From positions 1 through 20,385 of the IMG/VR virus record IMGVR_UViG_3300025917_000062: DNA of 20,385 nt. One strand, given 5' to 3'. Position 1 is the stretch's first letter. Each line of letters begins with the position of its first letter. Shown in pieces: positions 7,065 to 14,900 of the stretch. The DNA comes from a virus. The notes below the pieces were generated by a model that was not told where the DNA came from, searched no databases, and was given only the letters and a program-made list of their open reading frames with translations. The translations under genes were made by a program, and so were the position numbers.

Positions 7065-7795
7065 GCACGGCCTACGGTTGGACCCGCGGCCTCCCGGGCG
7101 GCCTGCCACAGGACGGTAGCCAGAAATACTGGCGCGACGGCCTGCCGCTCAATTACCCGCCCACGGTCTCGATCTATGACGAGGCGATCACGCTCGGCAT
7201 CGCGGTTGGCGCGTCCGCCGCGGCCACCATCGACATGGACGCCTCGATCAGCCTGCCGGCGGCCGTTGGAACCTCCACCGCGGCCGGCAACAGTGTCGAT
7301 GCCGGAATAGCCCTCGGCCTCGCTGCGGGGCTCGCTGGTAGCGCCTCCCTGTCCATGGACGAAAGCATCACCCTCGCCGCCGCACTCAGCCACAGCGCCA
7401 CGGCTGCCTTGGGGATCGACGTTTCCGTAGAACTGGACCTTGTCGCGGGGATTTCAGGTTCGGCCGGCCTCGTATTCGAGGGCGCGATCACGCTGGGCGT
7501 GGGCGTGGGGGCTTCCGCCAGCGCCACCGCCGACATGGCCGAAACGGTCCTATTCGCCGTCACGATGACTGGCGAGGCGGCCGCGGCAATGGAGATCGAG
7601 GCGGCGGCGACCTTGGCTGTCCATCTCGCCATGCGCGCCACCACCGGCGGCAAGCCGATCGGCACGGTCATCGCGCTACAGGGAACGGTAAGCAATCTTT
7701 ACAGCCTTGCCGGTATCAAATCGACCACCGCCGCGGTCGAGGGCGTTCTCGACGTCACGATCAGGCTTTCCGGACAGGTCGACCAACCCAACTGA
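7061..7795 (+). CDS. 20-residue-repeat phage protein (244 aa)
   Basis: ATG overlaps the beta-helix gene stop as ATGA. An N-terminal segment with two GLP motifs (GLPGGLP and RDGLPLNYPP, residues 10-34) is followed at residues 40-199 by eight contiguous units of exactly 20 residues. The pattern is roughly D/E-x-[AS]-I-[TS]-L-x-x-A-V-G-x-S-x-x-A-x-x-x-[MI]. A non-repeat tail (200-244) of beta character ends the protein. Composition is Ala/Gly/Ser/Thr with hardly any charged residues other than one acidic residue at the start of most units, which suggests a regular beta solenoid or a stack of beta-hairpins. There is no Cys and no signal peptide. No family is recognised. Coupled translation with the beta-helix protein and shared Ser/Thr-rich composition suggest the two act together on the virion. 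Confidence 0.65.
   Translation: MSTAYGWTRGLPGGLPQDGSQKYWRDGLPLNYPPTVSIYDEAITLGIAVGASAAATIDMDASISLPAAVGTSTAAGNSVDAGIALGLAAGLAGSASLSMDESITLAAALSHSATAALGIDVSVELDLVAGISGSAGLVFEGAITLGVGVGASASATADMAETVLFAVTMTGEAAAAMEIEAAATLAVHLAMRATTGGKPIGTVIALQGTVSNLYSLAGIKSTTAAVEGVLDVTIRLSGQVDQPN
7178..7657 (+). repeat. Eight tandem 60-bp coding units (20-residue repeats)
   Basis: Units start at 7178, 7238, 7298, 7358, 7418, 7478, 7538 and 7598. The period is exact at the protein level, with no indel across eight units. Units 1 and 6 are the closest pair (14 of 20 residues identical) while the others have diverged, which suggests old duplication with the fold maintained by selection. Confidence 0.75.
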
Positions 7796-7804
7796 GGGGC
7801 CAAG

Positions 7805-8368
7805 ATGAAAAACGTTCAATCCGCCACGTTTGGCCTCAAAACTGGCGCAGGGCTCGATGCCAAGGCCGCGGCGCCGATCGGTGGGATAGGCCTCAAGAGC
7901 AGCTATCATTTCGAATGCTTCGGCGCCGATGGCAAGCTGAAGTGGGAGGAGACGGCCGAAAATCTGGTTGTGAACGTCGGGCTCAATGACGTCCTCTCGC
8001 AATACTTCAAGGGTTCGAGCTACACCGCCGGCTTCTTCGTGGGCCTGAAGGACACCGGCACGATCGCCGACAGCGACACGATGGCCAGTCATTCGGGCTG
8101 GACGGAGGACACGACCTATTCCAACGCGACGCGGCCGGCCTTCACGCCGGGCTCGGTCTCCGGCCAGTCGGTCGACAACTCGGGTTCGAAAGCGGTGTTC
8201 AACATCAACGGATCGAGCACGATCTATGGTGCGTTCATGACGACATCGAGCACCAAGGGCGGCACCACCGGCGTGCTCTATGGTGCCGTCGACTTCGGCG
8301 CGCAGCGTTCGGTCGAATCCGGCGATACCTTGAACGTCACCGTCACGGCGACCGCGAGCGCTGCGTAA
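7805..8368 (+). CDS. Conserved phage structural-region protein, function unknown
   Basis: A 187-residue protein with an AGGGG ribosome site (about 7795-7799) ahead of ATG 7805. It contains YHFECFGADGKLKWEE (about 34-49), ENLVVNVGLNDVLSQYF (52-68), GFFVGLKDTGTI (76-87) and a C-terminal series of beta strands ending GDTLNVTVTATASAA. This combination recurs in small proteins of many phage structural operons (tryptic 'ECFG..GKLKW..N.V.N.GLN' pattern), which have no settled function to my knowledge; decoration or tail-associated roles have been guessed. The stop overlaps the next start as TAATG. The recognition is from memory of the pattern and not from a search. Confidence 0.65.
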   Translation: MKNVQSATFGLKTGAGLDAKAAAPIGGIGLKSSYHFECFGADGKLKWEETAENLVVNVGLNDVLSQYFKGSSYTAGFFVGLKDTGTIADSDTMASHSGWTEDTTYSNATRPAFTPGSVSGQSVDNSGSKAVFNINGSSTIYGAFMTTSSTKGGTTGVLYGAVDFGAQRSVESGDTLNVTVTATASAA

Positions 8369-8796
8369 TGCCGGGGCCGGCGACCAGCCAGACGGTGACC
8401 ATGTGGGCCGGCGACACGGTCACCATCTACATCCCCGTGCTCGATGACGACGGCAACGAGGTCGATCTCGGCGGCGCGACGGCAGTATGGTGGATGGGCA
8501 AGAGCGCGAAGGCCGTTCCGCCCGACGTCTACATCACAAAGCGAAGCGACCAGACGATGACGGGCGACGATGGCGTCACCCGTCCCCAGATCGAAATCGC
8601 CCATGAGACGGACCGCTGGGCCTTGTCGATCCACCTCAATCGCGCCGACACCGAGACCGGTGTCGGCTCCAACCCTCCGCCCAAGACCTACTACCACGAA
8701 GCCGGCATCATTGACGCCAGCGGCAACAAGGCTACGGTGACCACCGGCCCCTTCGTCCTCAACCCGGCGATCGGAGGCAATCAGGCCAATGGCTGA
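8368..8796 (+). CDS. Ig-like / BppU N-terminal-like phage protein
   Basis: A 142-residue all-beta protein. It starts with a GDTVTIYIPVLDDDGNEVDL strand pair (about residues 15-34), continues with a Trp-rich strand (TAVWWMGKS) and closes with YYHEAGIIDASGNKATVTTGPFVLNP. That is the usual pattern of phage beta-sandwich domains that resemble the N-terminal domain of baseplate protein BppU and of Ig-like attachment domains. Such domains attach fibres or decorate virions. The gene is coupled at both ends (TAATG at 8366-8370; eight-base overlap ATGGCTGA at 8789-8796). The fold is a motif-level guess; the exact role is not known. Confidence 0.5.
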   Translation: MPGPATSQTVTMWAGDTVTIYIPVLDDDGNEVDLGGATAVWWMGKSAKAVPPDVYITKRSDQTMTGDDGVTRPQIEIAHETDRWALSIHLNRADTETGVGSNPPPKTYYHEAGIIDASGNKATVTTGPFVLNPAIGGNQANG

Positions 8797-9202
8797 TCTC
8801 GACACCATTCGTGTGCTGGTCGGCGACGTCGACGACGGCTCCTCGACGCTCCTGATCGATGACGATTCCATCAACCTGATCGCGGCGAGCTACACCTCGA
8901 ACATCAGCGCGGCGGCGGCCGTTGCCGACGCGATTGCCGCGAAGTTCTCGCGCAAGGTCGACTTCCGCCTTGAAGGCCTGTCCTTTTCCAATTCGCAGAA
9001 GGCCAAGGCCTACATGGCGCTGGCGCAGCGGCTTCGCGTGCAGGCCAACAACGAGGATTCGAGCCAGATGGGCGTCTCCATCACCGGCACTTCGATCTCC
9101 GAAATGGATGGCGTGCAGGAGAACGTCGACCGTCCCGGCTCGCTGTTCAAGGTCGGCATGCAGCAGGACCCGGAGGTTGGCGGAGGTAACGACGCACAAT
9201 GA
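8789..9202 (+). CDS. Head-tail connector/adaptor protein (gp6-like)
   Basis: A 137-residue protein beginning with DLDTIRVLVGDVDDGSSTLLIDD. This N-terminal pattern, followed by an Ala-rich helix (AAAAVADAIAAKFSRKVDF, about 38-59) and SNSQKAKAYMALAQRLRVQA, is characteristic of the small helical adaptors (HK97 gp6 / phage connector type) that bind below the portal. The ring they form joins the portal to the head-closure protein. It is the first gene of the connector block and overlaps the next gene as ATGA (9199-9202). Length matches the family. Portal and capsid genes should lie to the left of the window. Confidence 0.75.
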   Translation: MADLDTIRVLVGDVDDGSSTLLIDDDSINLIAASYTSNISAAAAVADAIAAKFSRKVDFRLEGLSFSNSQKAKAYMALAQRLRVQANNEDSSQMGVSITGTSISEMDGVQENVDRPGSLFKVGMQQDPEVGGGNDAQ

Positions 9203-9567
9203 GCCTCGCGACCGACCTTCAGGACGATATCGGCGAACTGCTCGACGATCCGGATGTGGGGCGCGACATCACGATCACGCGCGATGTGCCGGGCACCTAT
9301 GATCCGGAAGACGGCTCGGTTGTGGAAACCGCGCCTCTCACATGGAAGACGCGCGGCCTGCTGCTCAACTACAATGACGCTCTGGTGAACGGCGAGGACA
9401 TCAAGCGCGGCGACCGGCGCCTGTATGTGAAGATCAAAAACACGACCTATGTCGCGGCGATCGGCGACAAGGTCGACGTCAAGACGGCGGTATTGACCGT
9501 CGTCAACTTCAAGACGATCGAGCTAACCGCGACCACCATCGTCTACATCTTGCAGGTCCGGCAATGA
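9199..9567 (+). CDS. Head closure / head-tail joining protein
   Basis: A 122-residue mostly-beta protein. The segment DITITRDVPGTYDPEDGSVV (about 23-42), then LTWKTRGLLLNYNDALVNGEDIKRGDRRLYVK, is the common layout of phage head-closure (stopper) proteins: an OB-like or beta-barrel strand pair, a flexible loop and a GDR(R)LYV strand. It is expected to sit under the adaptor ring and seal packaged DNA. Gene order (adaptor, closure, gp10-like, terminator, tube) supports this as strongly as the sequence. It is coupled at both ends by four-base overlaps. Confidence 0.72.
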   Translation: MSLATDLQDDIGELLDDPDVGRDITITRDVPGTYDPEDGSVVETAPLTWKTRGLLLNYNDALVNGEDIKRGDRRLYVKIKNTTYVAAIGDKVDVKTAVLTVVNFKTIELTATTIVYILQVRQ

Positions 9568-9974
9568 TCGGCGTGAATTTCGATCTCGACACGGTGATGG
9601 CCCAGCTTGATCACGCGCAGGACAAGCTGAAGGAGTTCGCCGTCGAGTTCATTCAGGACATGAACCAAGAGGTGGTCGAGAATACGCCCTACAAGACAGG
9701 CAACCTTCGCGGCTCATGGTACGCGGCCCTCAACGACATGCCGAATGCGGCGAACGGACCGCCCGACGCCGGCGGCGGCGCGGTCGCCCGGCTCAATCTC
9801 ACGGTGGCGGATATCAAGCTTGGCGACGTCTATTATGCGGTGAACGGCGCCAACTATGCCGTCTTCGTCGAGTACGGCACGGTCCACATGGAGGGGCGCT
9901 TCTTCGTGCAGAACACGGTCGGCAATGCACCTTCGATCGCGGCGGCGACGCTGGCAAGGATTGCCGAAACATGA
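9564..9974 (+). CDS. HK97 gp10-like neck / tail-completion protein
   Basis: A 136-residue protein with the signature of the HK97-gp10 family: a first helix (FAVEFIQDMNQEVVENTP), the motif TPYKTGNLRGSWYA (about 41-54), a beta segment and YAVFVEYGTVHMEGRFFVQN (about 100-119) near the C-terminus. Members lie between head closure and tail terminator in siphovirus operons and take part in joining the tail to the head. A Gly/Ala/Pro loop (NGPPDAGGGA) separates the halves. The gene overlaps the one before it and the one after it as ATGA. Confidence 0.82.
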   Translation: MIGVNFDLDTVMAQLDHAQDKLKEFAVEFIQDMNQEVVENTPYKTGNLRGSWYAALNDMPNAANGPPDAGGGAVARLNLTVADIKLGDVYYAVNGANYAVFVEYGTVHMEGRFFVQNTVGNAPSIAAATLARIAET

Positions 9975-10393
9975 CGATTGCACAGGACATCCGCGGCGCG
10001 CTTCAGGGCGTGCTAGATACCATCGACGGCTTCCCGCCGGCGAGCCAGCGCGGCTATGACGGCGTGGTGTTCTCGCCGACCGCCGGCATCCCGTGGGCGC
10101 GGATCAATCTGATCACCAATGCCGGCATGCCGTTCTCGCTCAATACCAGCGACGTCGAAGGCGGCTTCCTTCAGGTCAGCTACTTCTTTCCCGGGCCCAG
10201 CAAGGGCACGGCCGCGGCCGAGGCGATGGCGGACACGATCGCCAATGCCTACCGCGCCTTCTATCGCGGCGGCCTGTCGAAAGGCGCCGCACGGCTCTGG
10301 ATCGGCTTTGTCCGCCGCGGACCGCTGCTCCCGGACGCCGACTATATTCAGGCGCCTGTGCGGGTCGGCTGGCGCTGTTTAACGGCCTCTTGA
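9971..10393 (+). CDS. Tail terminator protein (DUF4128-like)
   Basis: A 140-residue protein starting at the ATGA overlap at 9971. It carries the pattern GIPWARINLI (about 38-47), then a beta segment FLQVSYFFPGPSKGTAAAEAMADTIANAYRAF, which matches the alpha/beta fold of tail terminators: a strand, a G-x-G-containing helix, and a final strand (PVRVGWRC). The protein caps the tail tube at its head-proximal end and sets its final length with the tape measure. The conserved longer frame upstream of 9971 is only a shadow of the gp10-like gene. After it comes a 93-base gap before the tail tube gene. Confidence 0.78.
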   Translation: MTIAQDIRGALQGVLDTIDGFPPASQRGYDGVVFSPTAGIPWARINLITNAGMPFSLNTSDVEGGFLQVSYFFPGPSKGTAAAEAMADTIANAYRAFYRGGLSKGAARLWIGFVRRGPLLPDADYIQAPVRVGWRCLTAS

Positions 10394-10486
10394 GAATTTT
10401 GGCCCTAACTCTCCGACCGATCACCAATTCATGGCCAAGGCTGCGGCGTTTTCTGAAACCGGCCACCATCCTTAAAGGAGCACGCA
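10394..10486 (+). promoter_or_regulatory. Intergenic leader of the tail tube gene with strong ribosome site
   Basis: This is one of two sizeable non-coding gaps. It ends in AAAGGAG at 10474-10480, six bases before ATG 10487, which is the clearest ribosome-binding site of the block and fits the need for many tube subunits. I see no convincing -35/-10 pair and no strong hairpin, so a promoter is not claimed. Confidence 0.5.
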
Positions 10487-10954
10487 ATGGGTACAGCCGG
10501 CCTCGTCAACGCCTCACTCGGCTGCACGATCTCGATCGGTACCACGGCTGACGATCAGGTCAGCGACACCTATGTCGAAATCGGCGAAGTCGTCACCATC
10601 CCGCCGATCGGCCTCGCCTACGACTCGATCAACTTCGCCGCGCTGGCCGATGGTTTCGAGCGCTTCTTCAAGTCGATCGGCAAGGGCGGCAACCCGCAGC
10701 TTGGCGTCGGTCGAAAGTCCTCGGACGCCGGTCAGGCCGCGGCCTTGGTCGCACTGTCCTCGCATCTCGACTACAACTTCGTGGTGGAGTTGAACGATTC
10801 GTCCGAAGCGACTGGCAGCCACGGCACCAAGATTTACTTCAAGGCCAAGGTCATGAGCTATCAGACTGGCCCCTTCACGATCACGTCGGTGGTCATGGCG
10901 ACGATCCAGCTTGGCATCAACGCCGCGACGTTTATCGACGTCGACGCGACCTAA
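10487..10954 (+). CDS. Major tail tube protein
   Basis: A 155-residue protein. MGTAGLVNASLGCTISIGTT and YVEIGEVVTIPPIGLAYDSINFAAL give the opening strands of a tail-tube/Hcp-like beta-barrel, and a single helix-like segment (AAALVALSSHLDYNFVVELND) is followed by strands ending SVVMATIQLGINAATFIDV. Size, position after the terminator and before the chaperones, its own strong ribosome site and a terminator-like hairpin downstream all fit the most abundant tail protein. It lacks a C-terminal Ig-like decoration domain. The exact family (lambda gpV type or GTA tube type) cannot be decided by eye. Confidence 0.78.
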   Translation: MGTAGLVNASLGCTISIGTTADDQVSDTYVEIGEVVTIPPIGLAYDSINFAALADGFERFFKSIGKGGNPQLGVGRKSSDAGQAAALVALSSHLDYNFVVELNDSSEATGSHGTKIYFKAKVMSYQTGPFTITSVVMATIQLGINAATFIDVDAT

Positions 10955-10959
10955 CTTTC

Positions 10960-11011
10960 TCCTGCGACCTTGGGCGTGGGAGGATGACGCGCCTCCCGCG
11001 AAATAGCAGGA
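10960..11011 (+). other. Imperfect nested hairpin after the tail tube gene
   Basis: An inner stem pairs 10975-10983 (CGTGGGAGG) with 10992-11000 (CCTCCCGCG) with one G-T wobble and an eight-base loop. An outer six-base stem pairs TCCTGC (10960-10965) with GCAGGA (11006-11011). It lies directly upstream of the stronger hairpin at 11020-11044. It may protect the 3' end of the tail tube mRNA. There is no T run behind it, so it is not a terminator by itself. Confidence 0.45.
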
Positions 11012-11019
11012 AAACTTGA

Positions 11020-11050
11020 GGGGCCTCGCATGGTGCGGGGCCCCACTTTT
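11020..11050 (+). terminator. Rho-independent-type terminator behind the tail tube gene
   Basis: An 11-bp stem pairs 11020-11030 (GGGGCCTCGCA) with 11034-11044 (TGCGGGGCCCC), with one G-T wobble, around a three-base TGG loop. ACTTTT follows at 11045-11050 and AAAAC precedes it at 11011-11015. The T tract is short, so partial termination is more likely than a full stop. That would reduce transcription into chaperone and tape measure genes, which are needed in low copy. The ATG at 11030 sits on the hairpin itself. Confidence 0.65.
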
Positions 11051-11052
11051 GC

Positions 11053-11057
11053 GGAGG
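11053..11057 (+). promoter_or_regulatory. GGAGG ribosome site supporting a TTG start at 11066
   Basis: The GGAGG lies just 3' of the terminator hairpin and 8 bases before TTG 11066, in frame with the gpG-like chaperone. It supports the downstream start. A GAGG at 11060-11063 is also near. Confidence 0.45.
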
Positions 11058-11065
11058 ATGAGGCT

Positions 11066-11518
11066 TTGGGTTTCGATCTCGGTAAAATTGAAACGCGCAA
11101 ATACGCCGACGAAGGCAAGTATTTCCCGATCCGGCATCCCGTCACGGGCGAGCCCGTGCTCGATGACAACAAGAAACCCGTCGAGATTTTGATCTCCGGG
11201 GCCGATGCCAGTCGCATCAAGAATGCCGTGGAAGAGCGCCAGCGCACGCGCCGCGCCGCGGTCGAAGCGGCGGCCAACAAGCCGGCCGATCAGCGCCCTG
11301 ACTACAATGGATGGCAGACACGCGAGAAGGACATGATCGATGATCTTGTGCTTCTCACCGAGGGGTGGACCGACAACCTCGAACTGGACGGCAAGCCGCT
11401 GCTGTTTTCGAAGGAGAATGCCGCCATTCTCTACCAGCGATTCCCGGAAATCGCAGAGCAGATGACGCGCAACGCGACCAACCGCATCAATTTTATGCCG
11501 GCCTCGCCGAAGAAGTAA
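11066..11518 (+). CDS. Tail assembly chaperone, gpG-like
   Basis: A 150-residue protein (162 if ATG 11030 were used). Its features are GFDLGKIETRKYADEGKYFPIRHP at the N-terminus, then a helical middle, and a C-terminal LTEGWTDNLELDGKPLLFSKENAAILYQRFPEIAEQM, the W-x-(5-8)-G-x-x-x-x-F-S-x-x-N-A-x-x-L-Y pattern of chaperones that coat the tape measure protein during tail assembly. I prefer TTG 11066 as start. It follows GGAGG at 11053-11057 with 8 bases spacing, and the upstream ATG 11030 lies in the stem of a terminator-like hairpin where initiation would be hindered. Against this, GAGGGG at 11018-11023 is a usable site for ATG 11030. The adjacent gpT-like frame is in -1 register. Confidence 0.75.
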   Translation: MGFDLGKIETRKYADEGKYFPIRHPVTGEPVLDDNKKPVEILISGADASRIKNAVEERQRTRRAAVEAAANKPADQRPDYNGWQTREKDMIDDLVLLTEGWTDNLELDGKPLLFSKENAAILYQRFPEIAEQMTRNATNRINFMPASPKK

Positions 11519-11922
11519 TCAACTTCGCTGAGGCCGAAATTCTCAAAGCCCTCGGGCTCGGTGACATGGTTGCGTGGCAGCCGCCATCGAGCCCGATGAC
11601 GCGGCAACTCTGGCGCTGGTTCTGCCAGATCGATGAAAGCCGCGACCAGCTTCGCCTTACCGAGCCGACCACCACCATGACGGGCGCGCTCGCGTGGAAG
11701 GTCACCTCGCGCATCATGCGCGCCAAGCCGTCCGAGATTCTGGCGTGGTTCGAGTTGACTGGCACGCGGCCGGACCACCCTTGGCAGGTCGCCGCGCTTC
11801 TCCTCATTGACGATTTCTTTGTCCGGACCCGCAATGATCCGCCGGCGCCACAGGTCAAGGCCACGGGCACGGCGCTCAAAGCCATGTTCGCCGCGATCGG
11901 CAAGAGGAAGAAGAAAAAATGA
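11494..11922 (+). CDS. gpT-like extension of the tail chaperone (-1 frame), probably expressed by frameshift
   Basis: The frame -1 to the gpG-like gene codes, beginning before the gpG stop at 11516, for FAEAEILKALGLGDMVAWQPP and then MTRQLWRWFCQIDESRDQLRL...AWKVTSRIMRAKPSEILAWFEL, ending in a Lys-rich tail (KRKKKK). The sequence is coding-like from 11521 onward. Between 11494 and ATG 11566 there is no ATG, GTG or TTG in frame, and 11566 has no good ribosome site. A gpG-gpT fusion by -1 frameshift, as in lambda and many siphoviruses, is therefore the best reading. I find no canonical X-XXY-YYZ heptamer; candidates are TTTT at 11491-11494 and AAGAAG at 11510-11515. The start coordinate given is the first possible codon after the TTTT slip. 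The stop overlaps the tape measure start (ATGA at 11919). Confidence 0.6.
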   Translation, partial: YAGLAEEVINFAEAEILKALGLGDMVAWQPPSSPMTRQLWRWFCQIDESRDQLRLTEPTTTMTGALAWKVTSRIMRAKPSEILAWFELTGTRPDHPWQVAALLLIDDFFVRTRNDPPAPQVKATGTALKAMFAAIGKRKKKK

Positions 11923-14900
11923 CCGACATTGCCAATGTTGGCTTTTCGACGGACACCGGCCCGCTGAAAAGCCTGTCCGATCAGGTCGATAGCACCAAGC
12001 AGAGCGTCAAGGGCCTCAACGACGAGATGCAGCGGACGCCGCCGGCGGCACAGGCCGCGGCGGCCTCGCTCAATCAGGTGAACGCGGCGGCGCAGTCGGT
12101 GAAGAATGCCGGCGCCGACACCGCCATGTCGAACGTCAGCCAAGGGCTGGCCAAGACCGGCGATGCCGCATTGCAGGCCGCCACCGGCATGACGCAAGTC
12201 GGCACGGCAACCAAGACGGTGGCGCAGTCTCTCGACGGCAGTCTATCGCCCTCGGTGCAGCGCGCGACCGGCTTCCTTTCCACCTTCCGGCAGGCCTTCC
12301 TCGACAGCTTCAACAACGCGATCTCGCAAGCCAGCGCGCCGATCGCAGAGGCCGGCAAGGTCACCCAGCAGCTTGAAGACTACGTCTCGCGAACCGGCGC
12401 GTCCTACACGCAGGCGGCCGAGGCGATCAAGACAAGCACCGCCGCTCAAGCGGCGATGAATGAGACGACCAAGACATCCGGATCGGTATGGCAGTCGATC
12501 AAGGATACCGTGCTCGGCTACGCGAGCGGCCTTGGTGGCGCAACCTCGGCCATGGGCACGCACACCACCGCGACGAAGAGCATGGAGGCGGAGCATGAGC
12601 GGGCCAACGCGACCGCATCCGAGTTGCGCGAGACCATGCACACCTTGGAGGCGCCGCTCGATGCGCTCGGCCTGAAGTTCTCGACCATCTCGCAGTTCTC
12701 CGGCGCCGCTCGCGCCGGCCTGCTTGCGCTCGGCGCCTCGATCGCCGGCGACGTGCTGGTCGAGATGCAGAAGATGGCGGATGAGTCCGAAATCCTGCGC
12801 ACGCGGCTCGAAGGATTGGCGGGTCTATCCATCGGCGATCGGTTGGCCGAGGAGTTCGAGAAAGCCGTCAATGGCGTCGACAAGCTCCCCGAATCGACCT
12901 CGGCCGCGGTGGAAGCCATCGTCAAATTCCAACAGGTGCAACTGCCGCAGTTCATCACACCGGCGCAGGTTGCGGGCTTCCAAGACCTGAAGGTCAACTC
13001 CGAAGCGGCCGTCGAAGCGGTCAAGACACTCTATGAGCAGATGCGGCTTGGTGGCGCGTCAAGCTCGGAGGCCATCGCAGCAACCAACAAGTTCTTTCAG
13101 GAGGCGCAGCAGAACGGCAAGATCACCGCACAATCGTTCCAGCAATTGCAGGATGCCTCGCCCGCCGCAGCGCAGGCGATCACCAACGTTTTCTTCCAAG
13201 GCCGAGCATCGGCATCCCAGTTTATCGAGGCGTTGAAGCAGCAGCCGGCGAGCGTGCAGTCGATCATCCGAGCGTTGCAGCAGATGTCGACCGCGACGGA
13301 CTCTTCGTTCCGCAGCATGATCGCCAACCCGAAGACGGTGCAGGACGCCCTCGAAAAATTGCGCGGCGCCTTCAACGATCTCGGACACGATGCCAATCAG
13401 GCTTTCCTCGGCGCCGATCAGGGGCCGGGCATGGTCACGCGCGCGATCAACTTCTTGGCTGATGGCATTGAGGAAATCAACCGCGACCTGCCGGGCATGA
13501 AGGCGCAGTTTGATCTCACCAGTGCGGCGACGAAGTCGTGGTCGGACATGATCAAGACCACGGCCGATGACACGACGTTGTTCGGCACGCGCATCGACAT
13601 CGACATCGTCGGCGCCGTCGAGAAAGCGCTGATCACGATTGGCGACTTCGTCAATCAGGCACCGCAGCAGATGGCGGATTTCGCCAATAGCTCGATCGCC
13701 TCGATCGAGGGTTGGGCGACAAAATTCGTGCAGAGCATCTCGACGGCGCTCTCCACCGCACTCTCGAACATCCAGAGCTTCGCCTCGCAAGCGCTCGCCG
13801 CGCTTCAGAGCGTAAGCTCCGCCATCACGAGCGCTGCCGGCAGCGCAGCCAATGCCGCCAGCGGCGCGATCGGCGCCAACATGGCCAATGCCGCGAGCCC
13901 GACCGGCGTCGACATGACCGGCGCGTCCTTCGACAACTCCAACATCACGCAGTCGACCGACAGCAACGTGGTGCCGGACTCGCCGTTCCCGGGGTTCGCC
14001 ACCGGCGGCAGCTTTACCGTCGGCGGCTCCGGCGGCACCGACAGCCAGCTTATCCAGTTCATGGCCACCCCGGGCGAGCAGGTCACGATCGACCAGCCGG
14101 GCGGCTCTGCAACGGGTGGCACGGCAGCCGCCGGCGTCACGCTGGGCTCGCTCATTCCCGGACCCGATACCGGCCCGGCGAGCGCTGGCGCGCCGGCCGC
14201 CTCGCCCGATCTTTTGGTAGCCGGCATCAAGCAGGCGCTCGATGAGGAGACGGCGAAGCTGACCGACGCCGGCAGCAACAATGCCACCAACATCGCAGCC
14301 GCGGTCAACACGTCCTCGACCAACATCGTCAATCAACTGAAGCTGATGAGCGGTGTTGCCGCGCCGGTCACGACCACCGGAACGGGCGCGCCGAGCACGA
14401 CTTCGGGCGCTTCTGGCGCGGCATCGTCTTCAACATCTTCGCTGCCGTCTGGCGGTGGTGGCGGCGGCACTGGCAACGCCTTCAAGGATATCGATGCTGC
14501 ACAAAAAGCCGCGGACCAAGAGGCGGCACAGGAGCAGCAGGCGAGCGCTAGAGCGGCGGCATCCGGGTTCAATCCGATCGGCGGAACGCCCGGGATTGGC
14601 CAGTCGATCGGAGACTCTTCGGAGCAGACGAGCGGCGGTGGCGGTCAGCCAAAGCAAAAAAGGCCGACGGATTACGGCGCCACCCAATCGAACCAGCCGC
14701 TCGGCGCGAATGGCTTGCCTGTCACTGGGCCGTCGGGCTCGCCGGACCTTCAGCAGTACGGCCCGCTCAACAACATCGACACCAGCCAACCCTCGCCCGG
14801 CACAGTGCCGGTCACGGTGAACGGCAAGACCACCTATGTGCCGAAGGAGGAGCCCGGCGCGCCGGTCCAAGGCTATGGCACGATGCAGGAGGTGCCGAGC

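Noticed and set aside
9716-9970. Upstream extension of the tail terminator frame
   Set aside because: The extension is a shadow of the gp10-like gene. The ATG at 9971 in an ATGA overlap is the natural start.
10394-10486. Promoter for the tail tube gene
   Set aside because: A TTGAGA at about 10390-10395 has no matching -10 element at a proper distance, so only the ribosome site is reported.
11365-11493. Independent start of the gpT-like protein at ATG 11365
   Set aside because: The first about 45 residues (Arg/Gln/Asp-rich) are a shadow of the gpG-like gene; a frameshift fusion explains the layout better.
13059-14336. Long minus-strand open frame (425 codons) opposite the tape measure gene
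   Set aside because: It is an antisense shadow in GC-rich sequence: Arg/Asp/Gly/Ala-rich with no domain pattern, whereas the plus strand has a clear tape measure protein.
14440-14470. Possible frameshift in the tape measure gene near the GGGGG-rich run
   Set aside because: The reading frame stays open through the Gly run and the FATGG modules continue in the same frame downstream, so no disruption is supported.
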